Origin: Paractinoplanes abujensis
Lineage (GTDB): Bacteria > Actinomycetota > Actinomycetes > Mycobacteriales > Micromonosporaceae
Assembly (NCBI RefSeq): GCF_014204895.1
Contig: NZ_JACHMF010000001.1
Location: forward strand, 8,804,001-8,868,000
DNA length: 64,000 nucleotides
Direction of reading: 5' to 3'
Shown here: positions 1 to 9,200 of the stretch, one piece after another
How positions within the stretch are numbered: the stretch's first letter is position 1
Layout: each line of letters opens with the position of its first letter
Notes under the pieces: model-generated
Database searches by the model: none
Told to the model about the DNA's origin: nothing
Seen by the model: only the letters and a program-made list of their open reading frames with translations
Translations under genes and position numbers: made by a program

Positions 1-1
1 C

Positions 2-85
2 AAAAAGCTGGCCACGACCGGCGAGGGCGGCCTCCCGGGCGACGCCGTCACCGGCAGCATCAAGTGGACCTGCAAGAACCCGTAA
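2..85 (+). CDS. C-terminal end of a truncated unidentified protein
   Basis: An open frame enters from the left edge and ends at a TAA (83-85), giving 27 residues that finish in GSIKWTCKNP. The reading frame is clean but too short for a family call. The Gly/Thr-rich stretch and the late Trp-Thr-Cys would suit the end of a secreted beta-rich or lipoprotein domain, which is only a guess. It converges tail to tail with the TIR-containing gene, with 3 bp between the stops. Confidence 0.4.
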   Translation, partial: KKLATTGEGGLPGDAVTGSIKWTCKNP

Positions 86-88
86 CCC

Positions 89-1297
89 TCAGCGGGGCCG
101 CCGGGTGTAGGCGTCGAGACCCTCGAACACGCCCGGTTCAAGCCAGCTGCCGCCGCTGGTGTCCGGTTCGCTGCCGGCCAGCATGAGACGCCGTACGAGG
201 GATTGTTTGGCCTTGGCGCTGTCGGCGAGCCGGATGTAGCCGTCGCCGATGCCGGCCGGCAGCACCAGGTCGCCCGCCACCACCAGGATCGTCTGCCGCT
301 CCAGGGCCATGGCCAGACCGGCCTCGAACATGAGGTCCTGACTCGGCCGCATCACCCCGGCCTCGTTCGTCACCTCGGGGGTGGCCACCACGATGGTGAC
401 CGCGGCCAGGTGCAACCCGGCCAGCATGATCTCCCGCGTGGTCGGCATGAGCTTGTGCGTGGCCTCGACGCACTCGTCGCGCTCGATCGGTTTCAGTCCG
501 ATCGAGCGCAGGAAGACGTGCATCCGGTCGCGCACCTGCTCGTCGGAGGCGCAGACCAGCACCCGGCGGGCGGTCTCGCTGACGGAGGTCGGCGCCACCG
601 GCACCGAGAAGGCGGGAGGAGCGGTGGCGGGCGGCGGCGGACGGCCGAGCAGGCGGGCCACGGGCGGCAGGGCGGCACTGCCGTCCGACCACGTCCACGC
701 GTTCAGTTCGGCCGAGCGTTCGGCCGGGGCCAGCACGAGCAGCGACTGCGGGCCGGCCTGCTCCACCGGGTCGTACGTCACCAGGTGCTCGCCGACCCGG
801 GTACCGCCGGCCCACCAGCGTTCGGGCAGCTCGACCGGGAGCCCACCGGTCAGCTCACCGGCCAGCACCGGGTCGATCTCGCGCGGGGTCCCGTCCTCGA
901 TCTTGGCTTGATAGAGGTGGGCCCGGGTGAGCAGCCCGTCGGGCCAGGGCGCGGCGACGCCGACCCAGTTGTTGATCAGTTCGGACCAGTCCAGGTGGGA
1001 CGGATCGCGGTGCGACAGGATCACCGACACGTTGAGCATGTCGTCCACGCGCCGCGCCACCGCTTGGTAGTCGGCCCCGATCCGCTCCTGGGCGGCCAGC
1101 ACCGTCTCGGTGCCGCCGGGCAGGTCGGCGACAGCGGCCGGCAGATGCTGCGGCAGCTCGGGCACGGGGCTGCCCATCCCCAGCTGCAGCCGGCAGTTCA
1201 GCCAGATCCGGCGCGCCTCCGCGTACGCCGCTGCGGCCCGCGGACCGGTCAACGGGGCGAAGATGTGCACCACCAGCTCGGGATCGACCACGCGCAT
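89..1297 (-). CDS. CATRA-N-like protein with C-terminal TIR-like (CAP12/PycTIR-type) domain
   Basis: This 402-residue protein has two parts. Residues 1-90 (ELVVHIFAPLTGP, then W..CR..LG) are paralogous to the start of the next gene on this strand and resemble the CATRA-N domain (caspase and TPR repeat associated; name recalled, not searched). After a Pro/Ala linker, residues about 245-385 form a TIR-like nucleotide-binding domain: RRVLVCASDEQVRD, a THKL helix, a VVATPEVT strand, then QDLMFEAG, whose Glu325 sits where CAP12-type TIR domains have their catalytic NADase Glu. Known members of that class are abortive-infection effectors that degrade NAD or act as second-messenger-gated nucleases; activity here is inferred. 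It is the distal gene of a leftward pair, 4 bp after its neighbour, so it is probably co-transcribed as the effector. Confidence 0.7.
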   Translation of the reverse strand: MRVVDPELVVHIFAPLTGPRAAAAYAEARRIWLNCRLQLGMGSPVPELPQHLPAAVADLPGGTETVLAAQERIGADYQAVARRVDDMLNVSVILSHRDPSHLDWSELINNWVGVAAPWPDGLLTRAHLYQAKIEDGTPREIDPVLAGELTGGLPVELPERWWAGGTRVGEHLVTYDPVEQAGPQSLLVLAPAERSAELNAWTWSDGSAALPPVARLLGRPPPPATAPPAFSVPVAPTSVSETARRVLVCASDEQVRDRMHVFLRSIGLKPIERDECVEATHKLMPTTREIMLAGLHLAAVTIVVATPEVTNEAGVMRPSQDLMFEAGLAMALERQTILVVAGDLVLPAGIGDGYIRLADSAKAKQSLVRRLMLAGSEPDTSGGSWLEPGVFEGLDAYTRRPR

Positions 1298-1301
1298 GCG
1301 A

Positions 1302-2228
1302 TCACCGGGCCTCGGCGTCGAGGGCGATCGACAGGCGGCGCAACCGGGCGTGGATCGGCGGTGGGCAGGGCAACGCCGGGCTGCCGCCGACGCGGCCCAG
1401 CCGGATGGGCCCGAGCGATTCCAGCTGCCCGGCCGCGGATCCGAGCGCGTGGCCGTCGGACGCCTCGGCTGCGTCCAGCGCGATCCGGAGCGCGCGGTCG
1501 ACCCGCTGCCACCGCGCCTCGGCCAGCCGCCAGCCGGCCACCTTGCTCGCCGACTCCCTGACCTCGCGCACCAGGCTCGCCGACAGGCCGTGCATCCTGG
1601 CCTCGTAGCGCAGGCGGGCCGCGAGGGCCAGGGAGCGGGTGCTGGGGCCGGTGCCGTCGCCGGGCCGGGTGAGCACCACCAGTCGCCGGTTGCGGCTGTG
1701 CGGCCCGGCCGTGACGTCCCAGATCAGCGTGCCCGGCCGCAGTTCGCGCGGATGCCGCCACCATCCGTCGGCGTCGTCCGGCGCGGGCGGCAGCGCGGCG
1801 GCCCAGCGACGCGCGTCGGTGTCGGCCGCGGAGCGCCGGGCGCCGAAGACGAGACAGGTGCCGATGGCGGTGCCCAGGACACCCTTGGCCAGCTGCGACC
1901 ACCATCGGGTGAAGTCGGCCCACCCGTTCGCCGAGCCGATGCGGACCCGGCGGGCCGACGCCGGCGTGCGCGCGGCGAACAGCAGCGACACGGTCAGCAG
2001 ATCCCGCTCGCACCGGGCGGTCAGCTTGTACCGGCCCGCGTGGTCGCGCGCGGCGGCGATCGGCGCGGCCGGCAGATCGACCGGCACGCCGGGCGCCGTG
2101 GCCTCGGAGAGGCCGAGCAGGCTGCGGCATCGCGCCCAGAAGGCGCCCGCGTCGGTCCACGTGCCGGCCGACTGGGGGCCGCTGAGGGGCAGGAAGGCGT
2201 GCGCCGCCAGCTCTTGATCCTCGGTCAC
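1302..2228 (-). CDS. CATRA-like conflict-system protein (CATRA-N plus C-terminal helical domain)
   Basis: 308 residues. The chosen start is the GTG at 2228, which has a GGGAGG ribosome site five bases upstream; a longer frame to 2288 exists but lacks one. The N-terminus ELAAHAFLPLSGP with a following FWARCRSLLGL aligns by eye with the N-terminus of the TIR-fused neighbour, so the two are paralogues. The middle has a hydrophobic LGTAIGTCLVFGARR stretch that could be a single weak membrane segment. The C-terminal 120 residues are helical (LAARLRYEARMHGLSASLVREV) and would be the CATRA-C region. No catalytic motif is visible, so a sensor, scaffold or regulator role for the TIR effector is the simplest inference. 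It is the first gene of the leftward arm, divergent from the peptide gene. Confidence 0.65.
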   Translation of the reverse strand: MTEDQELAAHAFLPLSGPQSAGTWTDAGAFWARCRSLLGLSEATAPGVPVDLPAAPIAAARDHAGRYKLTARCERDLLTVSLLFAARTPASARRVRIGSANGWADFTRWWSQLAKGVLGTAIGTCLVFGARRSAADTDARRWAAALPPAPDDADGWWRHPRELRPGTLIWDVTAGPHSRNRRLVVLTRPGDGTGPSTRSLALAARLRYEARMHGLSASLVREVRESASKVAGWRLAEARWQRVDRALRIALDAAEASDGHALGSAAGQLESLGPIRLGRVGGSPALPCPPPIHARLRRLSIALDAEAR

Positions 2229-2561
2229 CGCCACCTCCCGTCCGCCGGGGTGCGATTGTGCTGACGACTGTAGCCAGCACGAGCACATCCGCGGACTCGG
2301 CCGATCCGGTGACGCGTTCCGGCTGACGAACCATCCGTCCGTCTCGTACCGGCTCGGTCATTCGGACCCTGGCCGAGGGGCATCGGGGCTAGCATCCTAA
2401 TGACGAAGAGTGAGGGGCGTGCCGTCACGGCGCGCTTACGTCGTGTCGCGACACCCCGCGTGGCGACCTACCTTTGTCGCGTGACGCCCTAGTCGAGGGG
2501 CTACCATAGCCCGGTCCGTGTGGCTGTCCGCAGCAAATGTCCGTATTCGAAGGTGGCAGGG
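2229..2561. other. Divergent control region between the two arms of the conflict locus
   Basis: 333 bp without a convincing gene. It must carry the promoters for the leftward CATRA pair and the rightward peptide operon. It contains a perfect 12-bp palindrome (2443-2454), a second related TGTCGCG at 2475-2481, and a CTACCAT element near 2501 that could be a -10 hexamer for the rightward arm, although no well-spaced -35 accompanies it. A frame extending the peptide gene upstream to a GTG at 2520 exists but has no ribosome site. Confidence 0.6.
2443..2454. promoter_or_regulatory. Perfect palindrome GTGTCGCGACAC, candidate operator
   Basis: A 12-bp self-complementary sequence lies between the divergent arms, 215 bp from the CATRA start and 108 bp from the peptide start. 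TGTCGCG recurs at 2475-2481, one or two helical turns away, which is what a cooperative repressor site would look like. No dedicated DNA-binding regulator is encoded in the locus, so the binding protein is unknown. Confidence 0.4.
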
Positions 2562-2738
2562 ATGGCCCAGGAGTCAGCAGACGTCGAGACCGGGCTCCCC
2601 GACCTCAGCGGGTTGAGCTTCGGCGAGCTGACCGAGCAGGATCCGCGCACCTTCCAGCCGTCGCTGGCCGACTTTCTGCGGCGTATCGACGAGCCCAGCC
2701 AGTCCATCAACGGCTACAACCCGCAGCGGCTCGACTGA
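2562..2738 (+). CDS. 58-residue candidate ribosomally made precursor peptide
   Basis: The start is the ATG at 2562, preceded by AGGTGG at 2551-2556. The product is acidic in its first half (ESADVETGLPDLSGLSFGEL) and ends in QSINGYNPQRLD. Its position directly before an HExxH peptide beta-hydroxylase gene, and its leader-like amphipathic centre followed by a short polar tail, suggest a substrate peptide whose last 10-14 residues are the modified core. It does not end in the FxSxX motif of the FxsA peptides usually found with FxsT-type proteins, so it is not a standard member. It may instead be a small structural or signalling partner of the locus. The gene is real in my view; the function is inference from context. 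Confidence 0.6.
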   Translation: MAQESADVETGLPDLSGLSFGELTEQDPRTFQPSLADFLRRIDEPSQSINGYNPQRLD

Positions 2739-2848
2739 CGCTCTCCCGCCCGGGTGAAGACGGCGGCCCGGCCCGTGTCACCCTTGCCGTTCCCAGGGGA
2801 TGCAACGAGAATCGCGGCTGCCCATGTTCTGGTAGCCGGGGGACAGCG

Positions 2849-4627
2849 TTGATCATCGAGAGCCCTCACCACCGCGTTCCGGCCGTCGACTTCGCCCAGC
2901 TCACCCACGGCCGGGGCACCGCCGAGGCCGTACGGCGCCTGGCGGTCTCGGAACGCAGCGCCCGCATGATCGTCCTCTACGGACTGCTGCACACTTTGGC
3001 CGCCGGGCGGCACGACGTGGGTCCCCTCGCACCCCCGGCCGAGGCGTGGCGACTGATCACCGAGGCGGAGAGCGCGGACCGCGCGGCGGCCGAGCAGACC
3101 ATGATGTATCCGCTGACCGGGATCTGGGCCGCTCACGTCTTCCGGCGCCTCCGCGGCGTGATCGCCGATCCGGCGCCGCTCTGGCTCGACCTCGGGCATC
3201 TGCACGCGCTGGCCGCAGCGTCGGCTGTCCGAGCCGGTCTCGACTTCACTATCGACATTCCGGTGCGTGACGGTCTGGCCGTATTGCCGGGCCTCGGTTA
3301 CGCAACGTTCCCCGCTGTGGACGCCGGGACCGCCCAGGTCGAAGCTCGTAGCGGCGTGGTGACGATGACGAACGGCGACCGCCGGGTGCCTGTCGCATCG
3401 GGCGCATCGGACTGGCATCCGGCCGTGCGCTGTGTGGCCGAGACCGACGGGGCGCACCTCGAAGTGATCCTGGACGACTTCGACCCGTACCGGAACCTGC
3501 AGGGCTATTCGGCGGCGCCCCAGCTCGACCCCGGCGACGTCGAGCGGTGGCGGACTCTGCTCACCGGCGCCTGGCGGATCCTGGTCGAGCAGGACAGGAC
3601 GGCCGCCGAGTCGGTGGCGGCGACGCTGACGGTGCTCGTGCCCATCCCGCGAGGCAAACCGCTGCGGCCGCTGAGCGCGTCCTGCGACGAGGCGTTCGCG
3701 GCGGTGCTGGCCTCAATGCCCGACGACGAGGAGCAGCTGGCCTCCACATTGGTGCACGAGACCCAGCACGTCCGGCTCGGCGCCGTTCTGCATCTGTTCC
3801 GTTTCGTGGCCGACCGGCCCGCAGCACGCCTGTACGCGCCCTGGCGCGACGACCCCCGCCCCCTCCCGGGGCTGCTCCAAGGCGTGTACGCCTTCACCGG
3901 CGTCACCGACTTCTACCGCGGACGCGGACATGCCGTGGCTACGTTCGAGGTCGCTCTGTGGCGGCACCAGCTGAACCGGGTCCTGGCCGGTCTCCGCGAG
4001 CATCCCGCGCTCACCCCGGCGGGCCGGCTGCTCGTCGGCAACCTCGCCGAGACCGTGCAGCAGTGGCTGTCCGAGCCGATCGACCCGCGGCTGCGGGCGC
4101 TCGGCGAGGCCGCGGCGGCCGACCACTTCGGCCAGTGGCGCTGCTATCACCTGCCCGTGCCGGACGACACGGTCGACGCCCTGACGACGGCCTGGCTGAC
4201 CGGGCGGCCCTGTCCCGCGGTGCCCGAGGCGGCCGACCCGGACCCGGTGGTCGACATCGGCGTCGGGCGGCTCGACAGCCGGGCCGTGCTCACCCGCATC
4301 CGGCTGGGCGACCCGGAAGAGTTTGCGCGGCTCCGGGCCGCGCCCGCCGAGGCCGGTCGCGTGGTCGCCGGGACACTCGAGGCCGACTTCTCCTATGTGG
4401 CGGGGGATTACCACGACGCGCGGGACCGCTACGACCGGCATCTGGCCGCGAACCCCGGCGATCCCCACGGTTGGCTCGGTCTGGGCCTCACCCTGGCGGC
4501 CCTCGGCGAGGCGCCGAAGACGCTGCTCGCGCGGCCGGAACTCGTCCGGGCCGTGGCCCGGCGGATCGCCGATCGCGGGGGGACGGCGTCGGCGCGATCA
4601 CTCGTTGACTGGTTCGAGTCTTGCTGA
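2849..4627 (+). CDS. aKG-HExxH-type peptide beta-hydroxylase (HEXXH-motif modification enzyme)
   Basis: 592 residues starting at a TTG (2849) with a GGGGGA ribosome site just upstream; upstream in-frame starts lack one. Residues 303-307 are HETQH in the helix STLVHETQHVRLGAVLHLF, the iron-binding signature of the HEXXH-motif family. Its characterised members are alpha-ketoglutarate-dependent enzymes that beta-hydroxylate residues in small peptides. The N-terminal 250 residues contain the helical YPLTGIWAAHVFRRLR stretch usual in this family. Near residues 505-555 there is one TPR-like hairpin (ADFSYVAGDYHDARDRYDRHL). In many genomes this domain is fused to, or sits beside, the radical SAM enzyme FxsB; neither is visible here. 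The likely substrate is the peptide encoded 110 bp upstream. Confidence 0.8.
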   Translation: MIIESPHHRVPAVDFAQLTHGRGTAEAVRRLAVSERSARMIVLYGLLHTLAAGRHDVGPLAPPAEAWRLITEAESADRAAAEQTMMYPLTGIWAAHVFRRLRGVIADPAPLWLDLGHLHALAAASAVRAGLDFTIDIPVRDGLAVLPGLGYATFPAVDAGTAQVEARSGVVTMTNGDRRVPVASGASDWHPAVRCVAETDGAHLEVILDDFDPYRNLQGYSAAPQLDPGDVERWRTLLTGAWRILVEQDRTAAESVAATLTVLVPIPRGKPLRPLSASCDEAFAAVLASMPDDEEQLASTLVHETQHVRLGAVLHLFRFVADRPAARLYAPWRDDPRPLPGLLQGVYAFTGVTDFYRGRGHAVATFEVALWRHQLNRVLAGLREHPALTPAGRLLVGNLAETVQQWLSEPIDPRLRALGEAAAADHFGQWRCYHLPVPDDTVDALTTAWLTGRPCPAVPEAADPDPVVDIGVGRLDSRAVLTRIRLGDPEEFARLRAAPAEAGRVVAGTLEADFSYVAGDYHDARDRYDRHLAANPGDPHGWLGLGLTLAALGEAPKTLLARPELVRAVARRIADRGGTASARSLVDWFESC

Positions 4628-4753
4628 GTGGCGTCATATCAGTACCATCAGTAGTCTTCGACCTGTCTCCCGACCGTCCCCCGGCGGAATCCCCGGTCCT
4701 TCCGTCCTCAGTTCTCCGTCGACGGGCTCTCGGGCACGCGAGAGGAGATATCG

Positions 4754-4783
4754 GTGCGGGCTTGGCTGAGTAAGCGCCGGTGA
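4754..4783 (+). CDS. Nine-codon leader reading frame coupled to the VMAP gene
   Basis: AGAGGAGA at 4741-4748 is the strongest ribosome site in this stretch, and six bases on lies a GTG (4754) opening MRAWLSKRR followed by TGA. That TGA overlaps the GTG start of the VMAP gene by two bases (GTGA, 4780-4783), while the VMAP start itself lacks a good ribosome site. The arrangement suggests translation of a mini-frame followed by re-initiation. It could equally be chance, with the ribosome site serving the VMAP start at unusually long range. Confidence 0.3.
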   Translation: MRAWLSKRR

Positions 4784-6243
4784 CGGCGGGGTTCGGTGAC
4801 CCGGGGCCGGAGCCCCGCGGCCTGCTTGCCGTCCGATCCGGCATCGAGGCCGGGATCATCGCCCTGCTCGGCAATTGCGGCACCTTCGCCACCGTGGCCG
4901 AGCGCGACGCCCTGGTCGCGGCGGTGACCGAGCGTTACTACGGCGATCTGGCCGTGGAGCGCGATGCCGACACCCAGGTGCACCTGACCTACGTGGTACG
5001 GGGCTGTGTCGGCGCGGAATGTCTGGGCGACCTCGTGGCCGTCCTGGCCGCCCGGCTCGGCACCGCCGATAGGGTGCGGCTGTTCCGGCTGCACGACGAG
5101 TGGAACGCGGCCGCCAACTTCGACGCCGACGACTGGTGGGCGCTGAGATCCGGGCTGCAGGACCTGGTCCTGACCAACCTGCGTGACCTCTATCTGCGCT
5201 CCCGCCCCAACGAGTTCCTGCCGCTGCCCGCGCACTGCATGGACGCCTGGCACGCGTTCGTCCACCTGGCCGGTCTCAACGGGAGCGACGAACGGGTGCC
5301 GCCCTGCACGATCTTCCTGTGGCTGGTCACCGGTCAGCTGCCCGGTGACCGGGCCCGCCCCCTGCGGGGCACGCTCGACCGGCTCGTGCGGCAGTGGGGC
5401 ATCACCGGCCCGTTCCAGCGCGCAAGCTTCGGCCTGACGCAGCCGGCAGTCCGCCACAGCTGGGATCCGACCCTGCTGATCGCCATCGACTTCGATCGGC
5501 CGGGGCGCTACTCGGTGGTCCACTGGACACAGTGGGCGCCGGATCAGCCGTTCAACCGGGGCGCGGGCCGGCTCGTGCCCCGGGCCGGTCTGGAGGCGGC
5601 TGTGACGGAGATCGTGGCCTCGGCCGAGACGCTGTGGCCGTCCGGTGACGGCGGGCTGCGCCTCGAGTTCCTGCTCCCGCTCGAATTGCTCAACCTGCCG
5701 GTCGAGCAGTGGAGCAAGGAGAACGACCCGGACGACGGCGCGGTGCCGCTCTACCGGCACTATCCGGTGGTGGTGCGCAGCCTCGACCGGATCCGCGATC
5801 CGCGTCGCCGCCGGGCGTGGAACCAGCGCTGGGGCACCCTGCGCGACCGTCCGGGCAGCGCGGAATGGCTGGCCAGCCGGGGCGCCGGCCACAAACTGGA
5901 GGAGGCGATCAGGGCCGAGGAGCGGATCGTCACGATGATCCTCAGCGAGCCCCCGCCCGGCGCGTCCGACGGCGCCGCCCGCGAGATCCGGATCGCGATT
6001 CGCACCGGCGTGCCGATCGTCATCTGGCACCGCACCGAGCGCCCCAGCCCGACGTTCCTGGAACTGGTCGAGAACCTGATCGTCGACGGGGGTATGGCAG
6101 AACTGCCGGATCGCGCATCGCGCTTGAGGATCACGACATCGATGAATGAGGATGACAGAGGGGTCGGTCAGGGGCTCGTCCTGCTCTGGGACGATCCGTC
6201 CCGCCTCCCGGGCGAGTTCGACGCGACCGCGGGGGAGAGGTAG
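4780..6243 (+). CDS. VMAP-type conflict-system scaffold (VMAP-C domain)
   Basis: 487 residues. The segment RLEFLLPLELLNLPVEQWS (about residues 294-312), the later YPVVVRSLDRI and the nucleotide-handling-like VPIVIWHR near residue 410 are typical of VMAP-C, the C-terminal domain of vWA-MoxR associated proteins. The first 100 residues (IEAGIIALLGNCGTFATVAERDAL) look like an effector-associated domain, a small helical adaptor that recruits effectors; this call is tentative. VMAP proteins are the third component of NTPase-vWA-VMAP ternary systems, where they are thought to link the NTPase to an effector. Here the next gene supplies the NTPase (NB-ARC) and a vWA-like region. The stop is followed after 2 bp by that gene, and GGGGGAGAGG at the end of this gene serves it. 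Confidence 0.72.
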   Translation: MTAGFGDPGPEPRGLLAVRSGIEAGIIALLGNCGTFATVAERDALVAAVTERYYGDLAVERDADTQVHLTYVVRGCVGAECLGDLVAVLAARLGTADRVRLFRLHDEWNAAANFDADDWWALRSGLQDLVLTNLRDLYLRSRPNEFLPLPAHCMDAWHAFVHLAGLNGSDERVPPCTIFLWLVTGQLPGDRARPLRGTLDRLVRQWGITGPFQRASFGLTQPAVRHSWDPTLLIAIDFDRPGRYSVVHWTQWAPDQPFNRGAGRLVPRAGLEAAVTEIVASAETLWPSGDGGLRLEFLLPLELLNLPVEQWSKENDPDDGAVPLYRHYPVVVRSLDRIRDPRRRRAWNQRWGTLRDRPGSAEWLASRGAGHKLEEAIRAEERIVTMILSEPPPGASDGAAREIRIAIRTGVPIVIWHRTERPSPTFLELVENLIVDGGMAELPDRASRLRITTSMNEDDRGVGQGLVLLWDDPSRLPGEFDATAGER

Positions 6244-6245
6244 CA

Positions 6246-9200
6246 GTGGCCGAGACTTTGCCGCCGGAGGACCGGCCGGACGACGCCCCGCTGATCGAGC
6301 AGCGCACCGTCCATCTGCCCGGCGGCGACGTGCAGTGGCCGGTCGTGGTGAGCTACCCCGGCGACGGCACGGTCGCCACGGCGCTGCTGCCGCTGGCCGA
6401 GCTCGACGTCTCCCGGCAGGAGTGGGACTTCGAGGTCCTCGTCGACGATCACTACTCCATGCAACTGTGGACCGAGGCCATCGACGCGTTCGCCGACGAG
6501 GTCAGCCGGCTCGCTGTCTTCCGCCGGGTGCGGCGCTGGCGGCTGCGGGTGCCGTCGACTGCCGCCGAGCCGGCCCGCCTGGCCGGTCCGATCGACCCCG
6601 AGCCCGACCGCGTCGCGCAGATCCTGGTCACCCCGGGCCGGCCCCGCTGCATCCTGATCTGCACCGACGGCGCGGCCCCCGGCTGGCGGCACGGGCACCT
6701 GGCCGAGGCGCTGCGCACGTGGGGCGCGACCCACTTCGTCGCGATCGTGCACATGCTGCCGCAGCAGATCTGGGGCAGGTCCGGCATCATCGGGCAGCGT
6801 ACGGCGCTCTCCCCGCTGGGCGACGCCGTCGCCAACGCCGGTCTGACCGGGCCGGCCGGCGCGGCCGACGAGGGCCTGACCGTTCCGGTGATCGAGCTCG
6901 CCGGCCCGTGGCTGCACGAGCTGGCCCGGCTGATCGCGTCGCCCGGGTCCGATCCGGTCGAGATTCCCTGCCTGTTCGTCGGCGGCCCGGGCGAGTCGTC
7001 GCCGGTGTCGCCCACGCCGCCGGCCGACCCGGCCCGGGTGCGTCCCGGTCCGGCGGTCGCGCACTTCCAAGCCGGGGCCTCGCCCGAGGCGGTGAGGCTG
7101 GCCCAGCTGCTCGCCGCGGCACCCCTCAGCATCCCCATCATGCGGCTCATCCAGGCCGAGCTGATGCCCCGCTCCGGCCCCGGGCACCTGGCCGAGATCG
7201 TCGTGGCCGGTCTGCTGCGCCCGGTCGAGGCCGACCCCGCCGCCGACGAGTCCGGCCTGGTCACCCACCGGTTCGTCCCCGGCGCCCGGGCCGCGCTCCT
7301 CGCCGCCTCACAGCAGCAGACCACCAAACAGGTGATCCACCTGCTCGATCATCACCTGGGCGACCGCGTGCCGATCATCCGGCTGGTGGCCACCACCGTA
7401 CGGTCGCCTGCGGCGGCGACGATCAGCCGGATCGAGCCCGGTGAACGCCGGCTGGCCGAGGTGCTGGCCGGGGTGCTGCGGGCGCTCTCCGGGCCCTACC
7501 TCTCGCCGGCCGCCGACATGGAACGGCACCTGGCCCGGCCCCGGGGGACGTCGTCCGCGCTGCCCCCGCTGCCGGAGCCGGCCGGACCGCCGGGCCCGGC
7601 TGCGGGGGCCGAGTTCTTCGGCACGTCCCCCCGGCCCCCGGGTCCGGCCGGGCGTCTACCCGTGATCCTCGGGCGCCTGCCGCCGCGCAACCCGAACTTC
7701 ACGGGCCGCTTCGACCTGCTGGCGGAGCTGCAGACGCGGCTGGCCACCGGCACCACGGCGGTGCTGCCCGAGGCGTTGCACGGCATGGGCGGTGTCGGCA
7801 AGACCCAGGTCGTCATCGAGTTCGTCTATCAGCACCAGACCGAGTACGAAGTGATCTGGTGGATCTCGGCCGAGCAGCCCTCGCAGATCGTGGCCGGAAT
7901 GGTGGAGCTCGCCCAGCGGCTGGGCCTGCCGGTCGGAGCGGAGGCCGCGGCCGTGCCCGCGGTGCGGGAGGCACTGCGCCGCGGTGAGCCGTACGCGAAC
8001 TGGCTGTTGATCTTTGACAACGCGGACAGCCCCGAGGTGGTCGCCGAATACTTCCCCAAGGGCGGGCCGGGCCGCATCATCGTGACGTCGCGCAACCTGC
8101 AGTGGTCCCGCGTCGCCCGGCAGATCGACGTCGACATCTTCAAACGGGCCGAGAGCGTCGCGTTGCTGCGGCGGCGGACCGAGCGGCCGGGCCGGCCCTC
8201 GGATCGCCCGGCCCTGACCGACGCCGACGCCGACGCACTGGCCGAGGCGCTGGGCGACCTGCCGCTGGCGATCGAACAGGCCGGCGCGTGGTTGGCCGAG
8301 ACCGGCATGCAAGCCCGGGAATACCTCGACCTGTTCCAGAGCAAGACCACCGAGCTGATGGAGATGTCGGCCCCGGCGCCCTTCTACAACACCCCGGTCG
8401 CGGCGGCGTGGAACGTCTCGCTCGACTATCTGGCCCGCAACCGGCCGGCCGCGCTGCGCCTGCTGCAGATCTGCGCGTTCCTGGCCCCGGAGCCGATCTC
8501 GCGGAACCTGCTGCTGCGACCCGGCGTGGCCCAGATCGAGGACGAACCCGACTCGGCGCTGCGCGACCCGATCCAGTTCGGCCGGGCGGTGCTCGAGATC
8601 AGCCGGTACGCGCTGGCCCGCATCGACCACGTCAACAACAACATTCAGCTCCACCGCCTGGTGCAATCCGTTCTCGTCCGGCGCATGACCGACCCGGAGC
8701 GCGAGACCATGCGCGACCGGGCCTACCGGCTGCTCGCCGCGAACGACCCCAACCAGCCCGACGAGCGGTCCTCCTGGCCGTGGTACGCCGAGCTGTATCC
8801 GCACCTGCGGGCGTCCGGCGCCATCACCGGGGCCGTCGACCCGTACCTGCGCCGCCTGGTGATCAACGAGGCGAGGTACCACGCCGGGTGGGGCGACCTC
8901 AAGGAAAGCCTGGTCATCTCACGGGAGGCGTACGAGGCCTGGGCCCCACCGGCCGGGGAGCCCGATCCGGAGCAGCGCCTGGAGATCGGCCGATGGCTGG
9001 GCTACGTGCTGTTCGCGCTCGGCCGCTCCGAGGAGGCGGCCACCCACAACTTGGAACTGCTCGAGACCCACCGCGCCTTGCTCGGCCCCGAACACGAGGC
9101 CACCTTCGACTCTCTGCAGGCCGTCGCGGCCGACCTGCGCGCTCAGGGCAAGTTCCAAGAGGCGGTCGAGCTCTCCCGCCAGGTCTACGCCGGGTGCCAG

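Noticed and set aside
203..1561. Long plus-strand frame opposite the CATRA-TIR genes
   Set aside because: Gln/Arg/Gly/His-rich translation with no domain pattern; it is the mirror of the real minus-strand genes, as are the other long frames opposite real genes throughout the window.
2520..2561. Upstream GTG start for the peptide gene
   Set aside because: No ribosome site before 2520, whereas ATG 2562 has AGGTGG at a good distance.
2562..2738. Calling the small peptide FxsA (FxSxX-COOH)
   Set aside because: Its last residues are NPQRLD and no FxSxX is present at the end; FQPSL in the middle does not fit the rule.
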